Source: RGIG3701 sp017403345 | GTDB taxonomy: Bacteria; Planctomycetota; Planctomycetia; Pirellulales; Thermoguttaceae | DNA length: 8,551 nucleotides | Direction of reading: 5' to 3' | Assembly: GCA_017403345.1 (NCBI GenBank) | Contig: JAFQOH010000057.1 | Coordinates: forward strand, 1 to 8,551 | Shown here: one piece after another, positions 1 to 6,559 of the stretch | How positions within the stretch are numbered: the stretch's first letter is position 1 | Layout of the letters: the number at the start of each line of letters is the position of its first letter | The notes under the pieces: generated by a model | What the model was told of the DNA's origin: nothing | Seen by the model: the letters and a program-made list of their open reading frames with translations, nothing else | Database searches by the model: none | Made by a program: the position numbers and the translations under genes

Positions 1-18
1 ACCATGGAGGAAGTGATT

Positions 19-54
19 TCAGTGTGTTTCAGTGTCTCTTCAGTGCTCTCAGTG
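19..54. repeat. Four phased TCAGTG repeats
   Basis: The hexamer TCAGTG occurs at 19, 29, 40 and 49, so the copies are 10, 11 and 9 bases apart, close to one DNA turn. Spacer bases are T/C-rich and partly shared (TTTCAGTG twice). The array lies about 50 bases beyond the terminator of the glycosidase-like gene and runs close to the window edge, so more copies may lie outside. It resembles the short-period degenerate repeats common between genes in many bacteria, but it could also be the end of a protein-binding array for a gene to the left. Function unknown. Confidence 0.5.
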
Positions 55-102
55 GTGAGCTCGGAAAACCTAAATCGGTACGCAGTTTCGGGATGAACCA
101 CC

Positions 103-128
103 AAAAAGACCTCCGTTTTGGGCGGAGG
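103..128 (-). terminator. Intrinsic terminator of the sugar-use unit
   Basis: Read on the minus strand, CCTCCG and CGGAGG form a perfect 6-bp GC-rich stem around a 7-base loop, followed by TCTTTTT. It lies about 40 bases after the stop codon of the 923-residue gene and is the obvious end of that transcript. Confidence 0.85.
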
Positions 129-168
129 CCTAATGCTTTCTCCTTTTCATTCCTCAGAAGGAACGTCT

Positions 169-2940
169 TCAATTTCCGTAAATTCCCAGCGTCCAGCGAG
201 TCCGCGGCGCGGATCCATTAAACGGGATCGAGATCTCAAGTTCTCCCGCGGGAAGCTCCGGGATCGGACAGGACGGCGTCAATTCTCCAAGCACGTTTCC
301 AAGAGGATCCTTCACGAGGACCGCGTCGGATTCCGGCACGATCTCCGCATAGCATCCGCTCGGAATGGAACCTTTCAGCGTGATGGAGACTCCAGCGAGC
401 GAGACGACCGGGTCGCGCAGTTCCGTTTCACGCAGCGGCAGCGCCTTGAGCGTCCGGAACTTCAGACCGTCTGCCGGCCCATGGACCATCACGTAGATGC
501 CGGAGATGAACTGGTAGTGGATCTTCTGTCGATACTCGACATAGAGACCGCTCCGTCCGCTTTTCCACGGAATGTGCCGGTAGTCGCCGTTTTGGACCTC
601 CGCAAATTCAAAATACTTCCATCCGGTATGGTCCAGCCTGACGTAATGGTCCGCCGCTCCGGAAAGCTTAAAGTACGGACTTTCAACGCGAATATTCACG
701 ATCTGTCCCTGACCGTTTCCAAAGATCCAAAGCCCCAGTCCCTGCTTTTCACGCAAATCTAGGAACGGCTCCGGGATCTCCGTTTTGGCGGGCAGTTCCG
801 TCTTCTTCCCCTCATCAAACACGATCAGCTCTTCCGCCTCTTCCGAATCGTACGGTCCAACCGCGTAAAGATTTTCGATCCGAAGGTACGGTCTCTGCGC
901 GCGGAAGGGATTGACGGTCCGGAACGTTTCCGCATCTTTTTTCGGCTGGAATTCCTCGTAGTGTGCCGGAGCCAGTACGTATCCGTCACCATCCTTCATG
1001 AGCCGAAAGTGCTTTCCGGGTTCCTTCACCGCCTCGGTACTTTCCGGCGAAAAATAGTTTCCTCGGCGCAGCGAATCGTAAAGGCAGAGCCGCTCGCCGT
1101 TTTCGACAGCCGCCGGAGGCAGCGTCCCCAGCGAGATGCCAAGATAGGAAAGTCCATGGTCGTGCGCAAGACATTTGGAACCGAGGTAATCCAAGTGCTC
1201 ACGGTAGAGCGTCAGCGTCTGAAAATTCCGAAAATCGTCTTTCACCGTCGGCGGACAAACAGAAAACCAGCCCATCTGACCGGGAAGGTAGCATTTCACT
1301 GCACTCTGCGCGTTGGACTCTATGTGCCAGTCAAAGAACTTCAAATACCCGCGTGCCGGGGAATCCCACGCTCCCATGCGGCTTCGCGCAGCCCAGAGTG
1401 ACGGATGCATCGTACTGTACTCAAGGAGCGGCGGTTCCGATTTGATGTTTCGCAGGATCTCACGCACAAAACGCGCATCATGATACCACGCCAGCTCTTT
1501 ATCCTCCAGAAGCGCCTGCGTCCCGTCAAGAGCGTCCAGATAGATCATGCTGAAACCGCCTTCGTCGTACGTCTTTGCCGTATTGCGCGCGATCTCCAGA
1601 AAAAGCGGACTCTCCGGATCCGGCGCAAAATAGGCGCTGAAATACTGCGTCAGGTGCCCGACCTTCGCCCCTTTCCCATGAGGGACCGCCTTCGTCCCCA
1701 GCATCCCGCGCTCGCATTTACGGAATCCATTCGGCATCAGGTCCTGAAAGCGGATGATCTCATCGTCTACCTGCAGATACAGACTGTTCCGGATCGTGTA
1801 CCCGCAGATGAGCGAGACCTCTTCGGTGCTCTCGACGACCGGGATCTCCGTCGTTTCCGCATCGATGCCATCCGCCAGAGTGAACGTCCGGATCAGATCC
1901 AGATCCTTATGCGGAACGGGCGTCAAGTACTTCGACCCAGCCACGACGAACTCCGAGTACGTGTGCAGCCCCGCGATGATGCCGTGCTTCCTCAGCTCAT
2001 CCGTCATTTTCCGGAAATCGGAGATCCCGTTCGGATACGCTGCCTCCTTAAACTGAAAATCCCCCTGACGATACGCATTTCCCTGATGGAAATCGATCTG
2101 ATCCACGCCGAATCGGGCAAGATGCTCTGCCCACGCAGGAACTTCTTCCGCCGTCATGGCATGACTCGTGATGATGTACGAACCGCGGTTTTTCGGAGCA
2201 TCTTTGGCAAATCCCCCGCCATTTCGACTCACCGGAGGCGCCATTTCAAAATAGACCGGGTCGTTTGCGGACTTTGCAAGGATACTTTCCGTCACGTCTT
2301 TCATGACGCGTCGCATCTGCTTTTCCGGAACGCCGGCGAACGCAGCTTTCGCACCAAGACAGCCGATCGAAGAGTAGCATTTTGCGCCGAGACGCGAAGC
2401 TCGCCCGGGATACTCTGCCACGTTCGTCTGGATCGTCAGAATGAGCGTCGAGAAACCGAAAGCGTCCTCCCGCGTATAGTCCGGCGCCAACTGAACGCGC
2501 CCAAATTCCATCCGGTAAAAATCACCCTTGACCGAATCGACCTCAAGCGTGAAATAGTCATCGTACGACACATAGTTCAGGACCGCTTCCGTCTGATTTT
2601 GAAACGTGACACGGAGCTGCGTCTTTTCCGGACTTACCCACTCCAGTTTCTCGGGAAGGACCGCCGCCGCGCCCTTTTCCGGCACAGTCAGCACAAAAAA
2701 CTGCGTTTCCGCTTTGAGCCAGTCTTTCCCAGTCTGCCGTTCCACCGCAGAGAGCACTCGGCCGTCCGGCTGGACTTCCACCGACAGAAAACCGCTTTCA
2801 AATCGCAGATTTTCAGAAGCCGCCGTCTCTGCGGATGAGATCTGCAAAGGAAATAGGAACGGAAAACAAAACAGACACAGGAGAAAGATCTCCAGATCCA
2901 GGAGCATTTTTCCAAACAGCAGGCAGGTCGATTTTCGCAT
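169..2940 (-). CDS. Secreted TIM-barrel glycoside hydrolase-like protein, family uncertain
   Basis: Protein of 923 residues. Residues 1-37 form a signal peptide: a basic start (MRK), a Phe/Leu-rich core at about 18-32 and a likely signal peptidase I site after Ser-Ser-Ala37, so it should act outside the cytoplasm. Residues 43-250 look like a beta-sandwich. Residues about 253-600 read like the TIM barrel of retaining alpha-glycosidases (GH36/GH27/GH31-like): FGVDQIDFHQG (277-287), YPNGISDFRKMTDELRKHGI (302-321), GLHTY (324-328) and FSMIYLDALDG (463-473). Asp469 or Asp472 is a candidate nucleophile; Glu507 and Asp526 are other conserved-looking acids. Residues about 350-430 are a beta-rich insertion. 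Residues 730-830 resemble a carbohydrate-binding jelly roll (LGLWIFGNGQG, DHYVRLDHTGWKYFE), followed by a final beta domain. The ATG start has GAGGA about 8 bases upstream. The sugar permease gene lies 123 bp upstream on the same strand, which suggests shared work on one carbohydrate. The substrate cannot be read from the sequence, and catalytic activity is inferred only. Confidence 0.85.
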   Translation of the reverse strand: MRKSTCLLFGKMLLDLEIFLLCLFCFPFLFPLQISSAETAASENLRFESGFLSVEVQPDGRVLSAVERQTGKDWLKAETQFFVLTVPEKGAAAVLPEKLEWVSPEKTQLRVTFQNQTEAVLNYVSYDDYFTLEVDSVKGDFYRMEFGRVQLAPDYTREDAFGFSTLILTIQTNVAEYPGRASRLGAKCYSSIGCLGAKAAFAGVPEKQMRRVMKDVTESILAKSANDPVYFEMAPPVSRNGGGFAKDAPKNRGSYIITSHAMTAEEVPAWAEHLARFGVDQIDFHQGNAYRQGDFQFKEAAYPNGISDFRKMTDELRKHGIIAGLHTYSEFVVAGSKYLTPVPHKDLDLIRTFTLADGIDAETTEIPVVESTEEVSLICGYTIRNSLYLQVDDEIIRFQDLMPNGFRKCERGMLGTKAVPHGKGAKVGHLTQYFSAYFAPDPESPLFLEIARNTAKTYDEGGFSMIYLDALDGTQALLEDKELAWYHDARFVREILRNIKSEPPLLEYSTMHPSLWAARSRMGAWDSPARGYLKFFDWHIESNAQSAVKCYLPGQMGWFSVCPPTVKDDFRNFQTLTLYREHLDYLGSKCLAHDHGLSYLGISLGTLPPAAVENGERLCLYDSLRRGNYFSPESTEAVKEPGKHFRLMKDGDGYVLAPAHYEEFQPKKDAETFRTVNPFRAQRPYLRIENLYAVGPYDSEEAEELIVFDEGKKTELPAKTEIPEPFLDLREKQGLGLWIFGNGQGQIVNIRVESPYFKLSGAADHYVRLDHTGWKYFEFAEVQNGDYRHIPWKSGRSGLYVEYRQKIHYQFISGIYVMVHGPADGLKFRTLKALPLRETELRDPVVSLAGVSITLKGSIPSGCYAEIVPESDAVLVKDPLGNVLGELTPSCPIPELPAGELEISIPFNGSAPRTRWTLGIYGN

Positions 2941-2963
2941 TTTCTTTCCTCTTTTGAATTCCT

Positions 2964-2992
2964 AAAAAAGCGGAAGTGTGACGATCCTCCGC
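2964..2992 (-). promoter_or_regulatory. Terminator-like hairpin just before the glycosidase-like gene (possible attenuator)
   Basis: On the minus strand GCGGAGG pairs with CTTCCGC (7 bp, one G-T pair) around a 9-base loop, and TTTTTT follows at once. Only 23 bases, including the ribosome-binding site, separate the T-run from the ATG at 2940. There is no room for a promoter between them, so every transcript of the gene must pass this hairpin. That position fits an attenuator or antitermination site better than a simple gene end. Confidence 0.55.
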
Positions 2993-3021
2993 TCGGTATC
3001 GGCGAAATAAAAGATCACCCC

Positions 3022-3049
3022 AAAAGAGAGCCGCGAAAAAACGGCTCTC
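3022..3049 (-). terminator. Intrinsic terminator after the permease gene
   Basis: On the minus strand GAGAGCCG and CGGCTCTC make a perfect 8-bp stem around an 8-base loop (TTTTTTCG), followed by TTTT. It starts 14 bases after the permease stop codon. Because the next gene lies on the same strand 123 bp away with no good promoter between, it probably ends only part of the transcripts and lowers expression of the downstream gene. Confidence 0.7.
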
Positions 3050-3063
3050 CGGATCAAATCGGA

Positions 3064-4155
3064 TCAAAGTTTGGCGGCGATGATCAGTGCGATGCCGAGG
3101 ATGAAGCTCAGGAACATGACAAAAAGCAGTTTCCCGGTCCCCTTGGGAGCCTCGCGGAACTCACGCCAGATGAAGACGCCCCAGATCGCAGCAACGAGAG
3201 TAGCCCCCTGCCCGAGCCCGTAGGAAATGGCAGGAGACGCGACTCCGGCAGCCACAACGTTGAGCGTCATGCCGACGGCCCAGACCGCCCCGCCGATCCA
3301 GCCCCAGAAATGCTCTTTGAAGCTCCCCTTGAAGAACGCAAGCGGCGAGACCGGAGTTCCGACGAACGGTTTCAGCTGGCAGAAGGTCACGACGAGGAAA
3401 CTACTGAGGAAAATACCGAGCGCAAAAACGACGTTTGCAGAGTACGGAGTGAGTTTTCCGTCCTGAAGTTTCGCTCCTTTCAGAGCAAGATTTCCGGCCG
3501 TCACATCCAGCAGCTGAACCGTTCCGGATGCAGCATTTGCCGTCTCCGCAGCGGCAGGAACTTCCACTTTCGCCAGCGATGCCGCGACAAAATAGTAGAA
3601 CGTAGACATCAGAACGCCGCAGACCAGCGCAAGGATCAGCCCCTTCGTTTTGCTTGCCCCCGTCTCTTCAGGCTTCGGAAGTTTCCCATACGCCTTCGCA
3701 TTAATGATGATAGCCAGCGCGACGAGCAGAACTCCGGCTCCCAGAAGTATGGGGTCCCCCGCCTGGTCCGCGAAGTAGTTCAGAGCCACACCGAGGATCA
3801 GCGCCAGCCCGATTCCCACGGGAAATGCGACGGCCATTCCGGAGATCGCAATCGCGGCGACCAGAAGAATGTTCGCAATATTAAAGACGACGCCCCCCAG
3901 AAATGCCGAGCCGAGCGCACCGCCGGAAGCCTGCTGAAGATCCGCCAGAAAACTGCGTCCCAGCTCCCCCTGCGACCCAAGCGTAAACGCGAACGCCAGT
4001 GCCGTCAAAAGCACGCCGATGACGTAATCCCAATAGAAAAGCTCAAACCGCCACGTTTTACCGGCAGCCTTCTGCGCGTTGCCCCAGGATCCCCAGCAGA
4101 GCATCGTGATGAAACAAAAACAAACGGCGATCGGATAACTTTCAAGTAAAAACAT
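3064..4155 (-). CDS. GRP-family sugar permease (DMT superfamily)
   Basis: Polytopic membrane protein of 363 residues with about ten hydrophobic segments. The start motif, LCWGSWGNAQK (19-29) followed by KTWRFELFYWDYVIG (33-47), is the signature of bacterial GRP-type glucose/ribose-like permeases related to plant ureide permeases. Further typical parts are GGVVFNIANILLVAAIAISGM (about 87-107) and FPVGIGLALILG (111-122). A polar loop at about 197-240 (AAAETANAAS onward) links the two halves. Length is normal for the family. The ATG at 4155 has GAGGAG six bases upstream, inside a possible hairpin. It is the first gene of the unit, ahead of the secreted glycosidase-like protein, so it likely imports the released sugar with a cation. 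Such proteins are sometimes annotated as multidrug or rhamnose transporters, so the substrate is uncertain. Confidence 0.88.
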   Translation of the reverse strand: MFLLESYPIAVCFCFITMLCWGSWGNAQKAAGKTWRFELFYWDYVIGVLLTALAFAFTLGSQGELGRSFLADLQQASGGALGSAFLGGVVFNIANILLVAAIAISGMAVAFPVGIGLALILGVALNYFADQAGDPILLGAGVLLVALAIIINAKAYGKLPKPEETGASKTKGLILALVCGVLMSTFYYFVAASLAKVEVPAAAETANAASGTVQLLDVTAGNLALKGAKLQDGKLTPYSANVVFALGIFLSSFLVVTFCQLKPFVGTPVSPLAFFKGSFKEHFWGWIGGAVWAVGMTLNVVAAGVASPAISYGLGQGATLVAAIWGVFIWREFREAPKGTGKLLFVMFLSFILGIALIIAAKL

Positions 4156-4266
4156 AAATTTCTCCTCAATTTCGGTTTGTGGACGTTGAGGACCTCTGGA
4201 TCTTGAGGAACTCCAGCCAGGATATTCTGTAAGCCTTCCCCGAGCTGAAACCTCAAACCCAGCAGA

Positions 4267-4347
4267 TCAAAATGGAAACGAAAACAAAAATGGAAACGAA
4301 AACGAAAATAAAGGGCAGGAATATCGGGTAAAAGACCATCGGCACAT
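4267..4347 (-). CDS. Possible leader ORF, 26 codons, Phe-rich
   Basis: An ATG-to-TGA frame inside the permease leader encodes 26 residues, of which 8 are Phe in a Ser/Phe/Pro pattern produced by the 18-bp tandem repeat. There is no clear Shine-Dalgarno sequence (only CGGG before the ATG), and the ATG sits in the loop of the 5' stem. It could be a leader peptide whose translation affects the downstream pairing, but it could also be chance. Confidence 0.18.
   Translation of the reverse strand: MCRWSFTRYSCPLFSFSFPFLFSFPF
4269..4304. repeat. Two tandem copies of an 18-bp A-rich repeat
   Basis: The unit AAAATGGAAACGAAAACR occurs at 4269-4286 and again at 4287-4304, differing only in the last base, and a partial third copy (AAAAT) follows. 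On the minus strand, in the permease leader, it gives a run of almost pure pyrimidines. It could serve as an unstructured spacer, a binding site for an RNA-binding protein, or simply reflect slippage. Confidence 0.75.
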
Positions 4348-4392
4348 CCCGAAATTTGAAATTCCGTCTCTCCCGATTTTGATTTCACTCTC

Positions 4393-4421
4393 AATATAGT
4401 CTATTTTGTCCCAAATGTCAA
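4393..4421 (-). promoter_or_regulatory. Strong sigma-70-type promoter for the sugar-use unit
   Basis: On the minus strand TTGACA (4421-4416) and TATATT (4398-4393) are separated by exactly 17 bases. The -35 box is a perfect match and the -10 box matches at five of six positions. Transcription would start near 4386 and run into the permease leader. It is the best promoter in the window. Confidence 0.75.
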
Positions 4422-4454
4422 GAAGTTCCCCTGAAAACTCACTCAAAAAATAAA

Positions 4455-4488
4455 AAAACACGCAGGATCTCATTTTCCCGCGTGTTTT
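4455..4488. terminator. Terminator, probably bidirectional
   Basis: AAAACACGC (4455-4463) and GCGTGTTTT (4480-4488) form a perfect 9-bp inverted repeat with a 16-base loop. On the minus strand it is followed by a T-run continuing through an A to six more T, so it ends transcripts from the HEAT/TPR gene and insulates the promoter at 4393-4421. On the plus strand the T-run is shorter. Confidence 0.75.
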
Positions 4489-4491
4489 GTC

Positions 4492-4686
4492 TCATTTATG
4501 TAGAAGAAGCCTCAAATCGCTTCCTGATTTCCGGATCGCCGGTTTTTTTATTGCCGGGGTCAAGAAGTTCGAATTTCCTGAACCCTCATCTCTCTTTAAT
4601 TTTTTGTGCAGTCCCATAAAGGGATCCTTGACTTTTTCTGTCCTGCCGTCCCTCGCAGCCGTAAAGGCTCGGGATCCGCCGAACAT
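4492..4686 (-). CDS. Possible small basic protein, hypothetical
   Basis: A 64-codon frame lies 21 bp after the HEAT/TPR gene on the same strand and stops 3 bp before the terminator hairpin. Its product is rich in Lys and Arg (KKLKR at about 28-32, IKKPAIRK at about 46-53) and has no membrane segment. A GGAAG/AAGG stretch lies 3-10 bases before the ATG. I recognise no family. The position between gene and terminator favours it, but it may be only a long 3' untranslated region. Confidence 0.3.
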   Translation of the reverse strand: MFGGSRAFTAARDGRTEKVKDPFMGLHKKLKRDEGSGNSNFLTPAIKKPAIRKSGSDLRLLLHK

Positions 4687-4707
4687 TCGCCTTCTTCCGC
4701 ACTCATT

Positions 4708-5376
4708 TCAGTTGGATCTTGCCTGCCGAAGGAAAACACTAGTCCTTTTACGCAGCTGAGTGTTCTTCAGACCCGGGTTGATGTCCAGCGCATTCCGGAA
4801 CGCCCGAAGCGCCTGGACTGTCCTTCCAGTCTCCATATACACATAGCCAAGCATCACGTAGGCGTCAAAATGGAACGGATTCAAATCAAGCACCGTTTCC
4901 AGATCCTCTCTGGCAAACTCATACTCTCCCAGCTCAAACCACGCACTTGCGCGCTGAAGCCAAATTTCAGCAAAACGCGGCGTTTTTTCCAGCTGGAGTG
5001 ACGCAAACGTCACCGCCATCGCAGCTTCTCCGTTGGACACCATCCGGCCCAAATTCCGAAGCATACGCTGGTCGCTCTCGTCTCCGGCACGATTCCAGAT
5101 ACTGTGAAGCGCGTTTTCCGCCAAAATCGCGACCGTCCTGTCCGCGTCACGCAGCGCAGATACTAGGATCCGTACGGAACTTGCTCCGCCCATCGATCCA
5201 AGCGCAAACACTGCAGCCCGCCGAACACTCGCGTCCGAATGCGAAACCAAACGCTCCAAAGTACCCGCTGTATAGCTGCGGGAAACTTCTGATTCAAAAT
5301 CCGACATATTCGCCTGCATGAGGTAACGCTGGTAAATATCCAGCAGCATTGGGGAGCGACTACATCGACAATTCAC
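4708..5376 (-). CDS. HEAT-repeat and tetratricopeptide-repeat protein
   Basis: Protein of 222 residues with no signal peptide or membrane segment, so probably cytoplasmic. Residues about 36-97 hold two HEAT-type helical repeats (LERLVSHSDASVRRAAVFALGSMG, then LVSALRDADRTVAILAENAL). Residues 135-202 hold two clear TPRs (AEIWLQRASAWFELGEYEFA and FDAYVMLGYVYMETGRTVQA, each ending in an xxLxxNP/INP turn), with a degenerate one before them. Both repeat types are protein-binding scaffolds, so it is probably an adaptor; the partner is unknown. The start is GTG at 5376, with AAAGGA about 8 bases upstream. The ATG at codon 10 (5349) lacks a ribosome-binding site. It is flanked by its own probable promoter and a terminator, so it is likely transcribed separately from both neighbours. 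Confidence 0.82.
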   Translation of the reverse strand: MNCRCSRSPMLLDIYQRYLMQANMSDFESEVSRSYTAGTLERLVSHSDASVRRAAVFALGSMGGASSVRILVSALRDADRTVAILAENALHSIWNRAGDESDQRMLRNLGRMVSNGEAAMAVTFASLQLEKTPRFAEIWLQRASAWFELGEYEFAREDLETVLDLNPFHFDAYVMLGYVYMETGRTVQALRAFRNALDINPGLKNTQLRKRTSVFLRQARSN

Positions 5377-5438
5377 GTAAAGAGTCCTTTCTTTGGGGGT
5401 TGAAGTTTTGGATTGACCTCGTTTTTTCTTCTACTCTT

Positions 5439-5467
5439 ATTCTACACCGCATTTCTCGTCACGGCAA
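5439..5467 (-). promoter_or_regulatory. Probable promoter of the HEAT/TPR gene
   Basis: On the minus strand TTGCCG (5467-5462) and TAGAAT (5444-5439) are 17 bases apart, matching consensus at four and five of six positions. The predicted start near 5432 leaves a leader of about 55 bases before the GTG codon. The rest of the 277-bp gap (5377-5653) is rich in A and T runs and shows no gene. No convincing terminator hairpin follows the ATP-grasp gene, only T-rich runs at about 5582-5596. Confidence 0.4.
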
Positions 5468-5648
5468 ATACTTTTTCACTTTTTCCGCCGTTTTTTTTCC
5501 AATGCTCTGTACGTTCTGTCTATTAAAAAAACCTTGACTGTCCCGCAATATCTACCTCTCAGAAAAACTTTCCCGTCTGACAAAAAAAAAGAAAAAACGC
5601 ACTCCTCAACGGTCAGTAAGACTTTAACGCCTCCAAGACACGGCACCG

Positions 5649-5710
5649 AAACCTCAAGAATTCAGCTCTCGCTCCGCATGATCTAGAAAAACCTCAAGAA
5701 TATCCAGCTC
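5649..5710. repeat. Direct repeat at the 3' end of the ATP-grasp gene
   Basis: AAACCTCAAGAA occurs at 5649-5660 and 5689-5700, followed by TTCAGCTC and TATCCAGCTC respectively. The two roughly 20-bp copies differ by a 2-base gap and one or two substitutions, and their starts are 40 bases apart. The copy at 5649 contains the stop codon of the gene, so a duplication followed by a 2-base loss may have set the present C-terminus. Confidence 0.6.
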
Positions 5711-6514
5711 CGTATGCGCGTAAAGCATCCGCGAACCAACGACGTCCTCGATTTCATTGAGGATCGGACGGCCTTCATGAAAAATGAGATCGATCCCGGC
5801 AAAATCGAATTTCATCATTTTCAGGATCCGACCGGCAAGCTCAAGTTCCTCGTCCGTCAACTGCCGTCGAAACGCGGTCCCGCCAAGCGAGTAATTACTT
5901 CTGAAATCCGACTCCGAACGACGCTCCATCGCCGCGATGATCTCGTTTCCCACGACGTAAATGCGCAGGTCCCGTCCCGGAGCGTCAGCAAGACGCTGCA
6001 CCATCCAGCGCTCGGAAACTCCGTTCTCTGTTTCCAGCGGCTGCTGCAGCTGCAGGATCTTGCGGAGTTCGGACGCTTCATGAACGCAGAAGACCTCCGA
6101 ACCGCCGTGCCCGTCTCTTGACTTCAAAACAAAAGGAAATGCCGGAAGGTGCCCCAGATCCATTTTCCACGACTCCATCATCGGAATCCCCCGCGGCTGA
6201 AAGTACCGAAACGTCTTCAGTTTATCGTTCGTGATCTCCGAAACGCGAGCTGAATTGAAAACTCGCAGCCCCGCATCCTCGCACCGCCGTGAGAATTCCG
6301 GAGCCGTGCAGCGCATAAAAACGGCATCCGGCCTCCCTGTGCCGCCGCTCTCACGCACAATGAGCTCGGGAAACCAGTCTCGAAGCTCCTCGATCAGCTT
6401 CACCTCCAGTTTCCAGCCGCGCCAAGAACATTTTTCAGTCAGCGTTTCCGCAAACCAGCGGTTACGGGCAAGACGGACGGAATCATAAACGAGGAAAATG
6501 TGAAACGGCTTCAT
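5654..6514 (-). CDS. RimK-like ATP-grasp ligase, substrate unknown
   Basis: Protein of 286 residues from the chosen start. The N-terminal part (IFLVYDSVRLARNRWFAETL, 6-25) is the pre-ATP-grasp lobe. The ATP-grasp core follows: FVLKSRDGHGGSEVF (128-142) with Lys131 and the flexible glycine loop, MVQRLAD (171-177), DLRIYVVGNEI (182-192), FDFAGIDLIF (236-245) with a metal-binding Asp, and ILNEIEDVVGSRMLY (251-265) as the last metal/ATP motif. Family members join an amino acid or amine to a carboxylate through an acyl phosphate; this subgroup has no assigned substrate that I know. The open frame extends to an ATG at 6628 (324 residues). I prefer 6514 because homologous sequence begins there and the extra 38 codons look non-coding and contain a terminator-like hairpin. 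Neither start has a good Shine-Dalgarno sequence, so the choice is uncertain. Confidence 0.8.
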   Translation of the reverse strand: MKPFHIFLVYDSVRLARNRWFAETLTEKCSWRGWKLEVKLIEELRDWFPELIVRESGGTGRPDAVFMRCTAPEFSRRCEDAGLRVFNSARVSEITNDKLKTFRYFQPRGIPMMESWKMDLGHLPAFPFVLKSRDGHGGSEVFCVHEASELRKILQLQQPLETENGVSERWMVQRLADAPGRDLRIYVVGNEIIAAMERRSESDFRSNYSLGGTAFRRQLTDEELELAGRILKMMKFDFAGIDLIFHEGRPILNEIEDVVGSRMLYAHTELDILEVFLDHAERELNS

Positions 6515-6559
6515 AACTGCAACGGAAAATTTTCTCTCTTGCGTGAATGGAACTTTCAG

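Larger units (their letters stand above)
4156..4386 (-). promoter_or_regulatory. Long structured 5' leader of the permease gene
   Basis: From the start point predicted by the promoter to the ATG is about 230 nt, long for a bacterial leader. Four segments can pair: TTTGAGG (minus 4257-4251), TCCTCAA (4209-4203), TCCTCAA (4192-4186) and TTGAGGA (4169-4163). The last contains the Shine-Dalgarno core. Segments 3 and 4 form a perfect 7-bp stem with a 16-base loop that would hide the ribosome-binding site. Segment 2 can pair with segment 4 equally well, or with segment 1. A 5' stem (ATCGGG 4377-4372 with CCCGAT 4328-4323) lies at the start. This fits a translational switch; I recognise no known riboswitch class. 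Confidence 0.5.

Noticed and set aside
1405..2838. 477-codon plus-strand open frame
   Set aside because: It lies wholly antisense to the 923-residue gene, is full of Arg in a pattern typical of reversed codons, and has no recognisable domain. The same holds for other long antisense frames at 118-762, 961-1401 and 3310-4149.
4348..4473. Upstream extension of the leader frame (in-frame start at 4473)
   Set aside because: It would cross the terminator loop and the strong promoter, so it cannot be translated from the predicted transcript.
4563..4582. GTTCGAAT, like a tRNA T-loop
   Set aside because: The flanking bases do not form a T-stem, and no acceptor or anticodon stems are present.
5413..5444. 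Plus-strand promoter-like TTGACC with a 17-base spacer
   Set aside because: The -10 position is poor (CTTATT), and no plus-strand gene follows for more than 1 kb.
5461..5491. ACGGC...GCCGT inverted repeat followed by T-run on the plus strand
   Set aside because: The stem is only 5 bp with a loop over 20 bases, and no plus-strand gene precedes it. It overlaps the better-supported minus-strand promoter.
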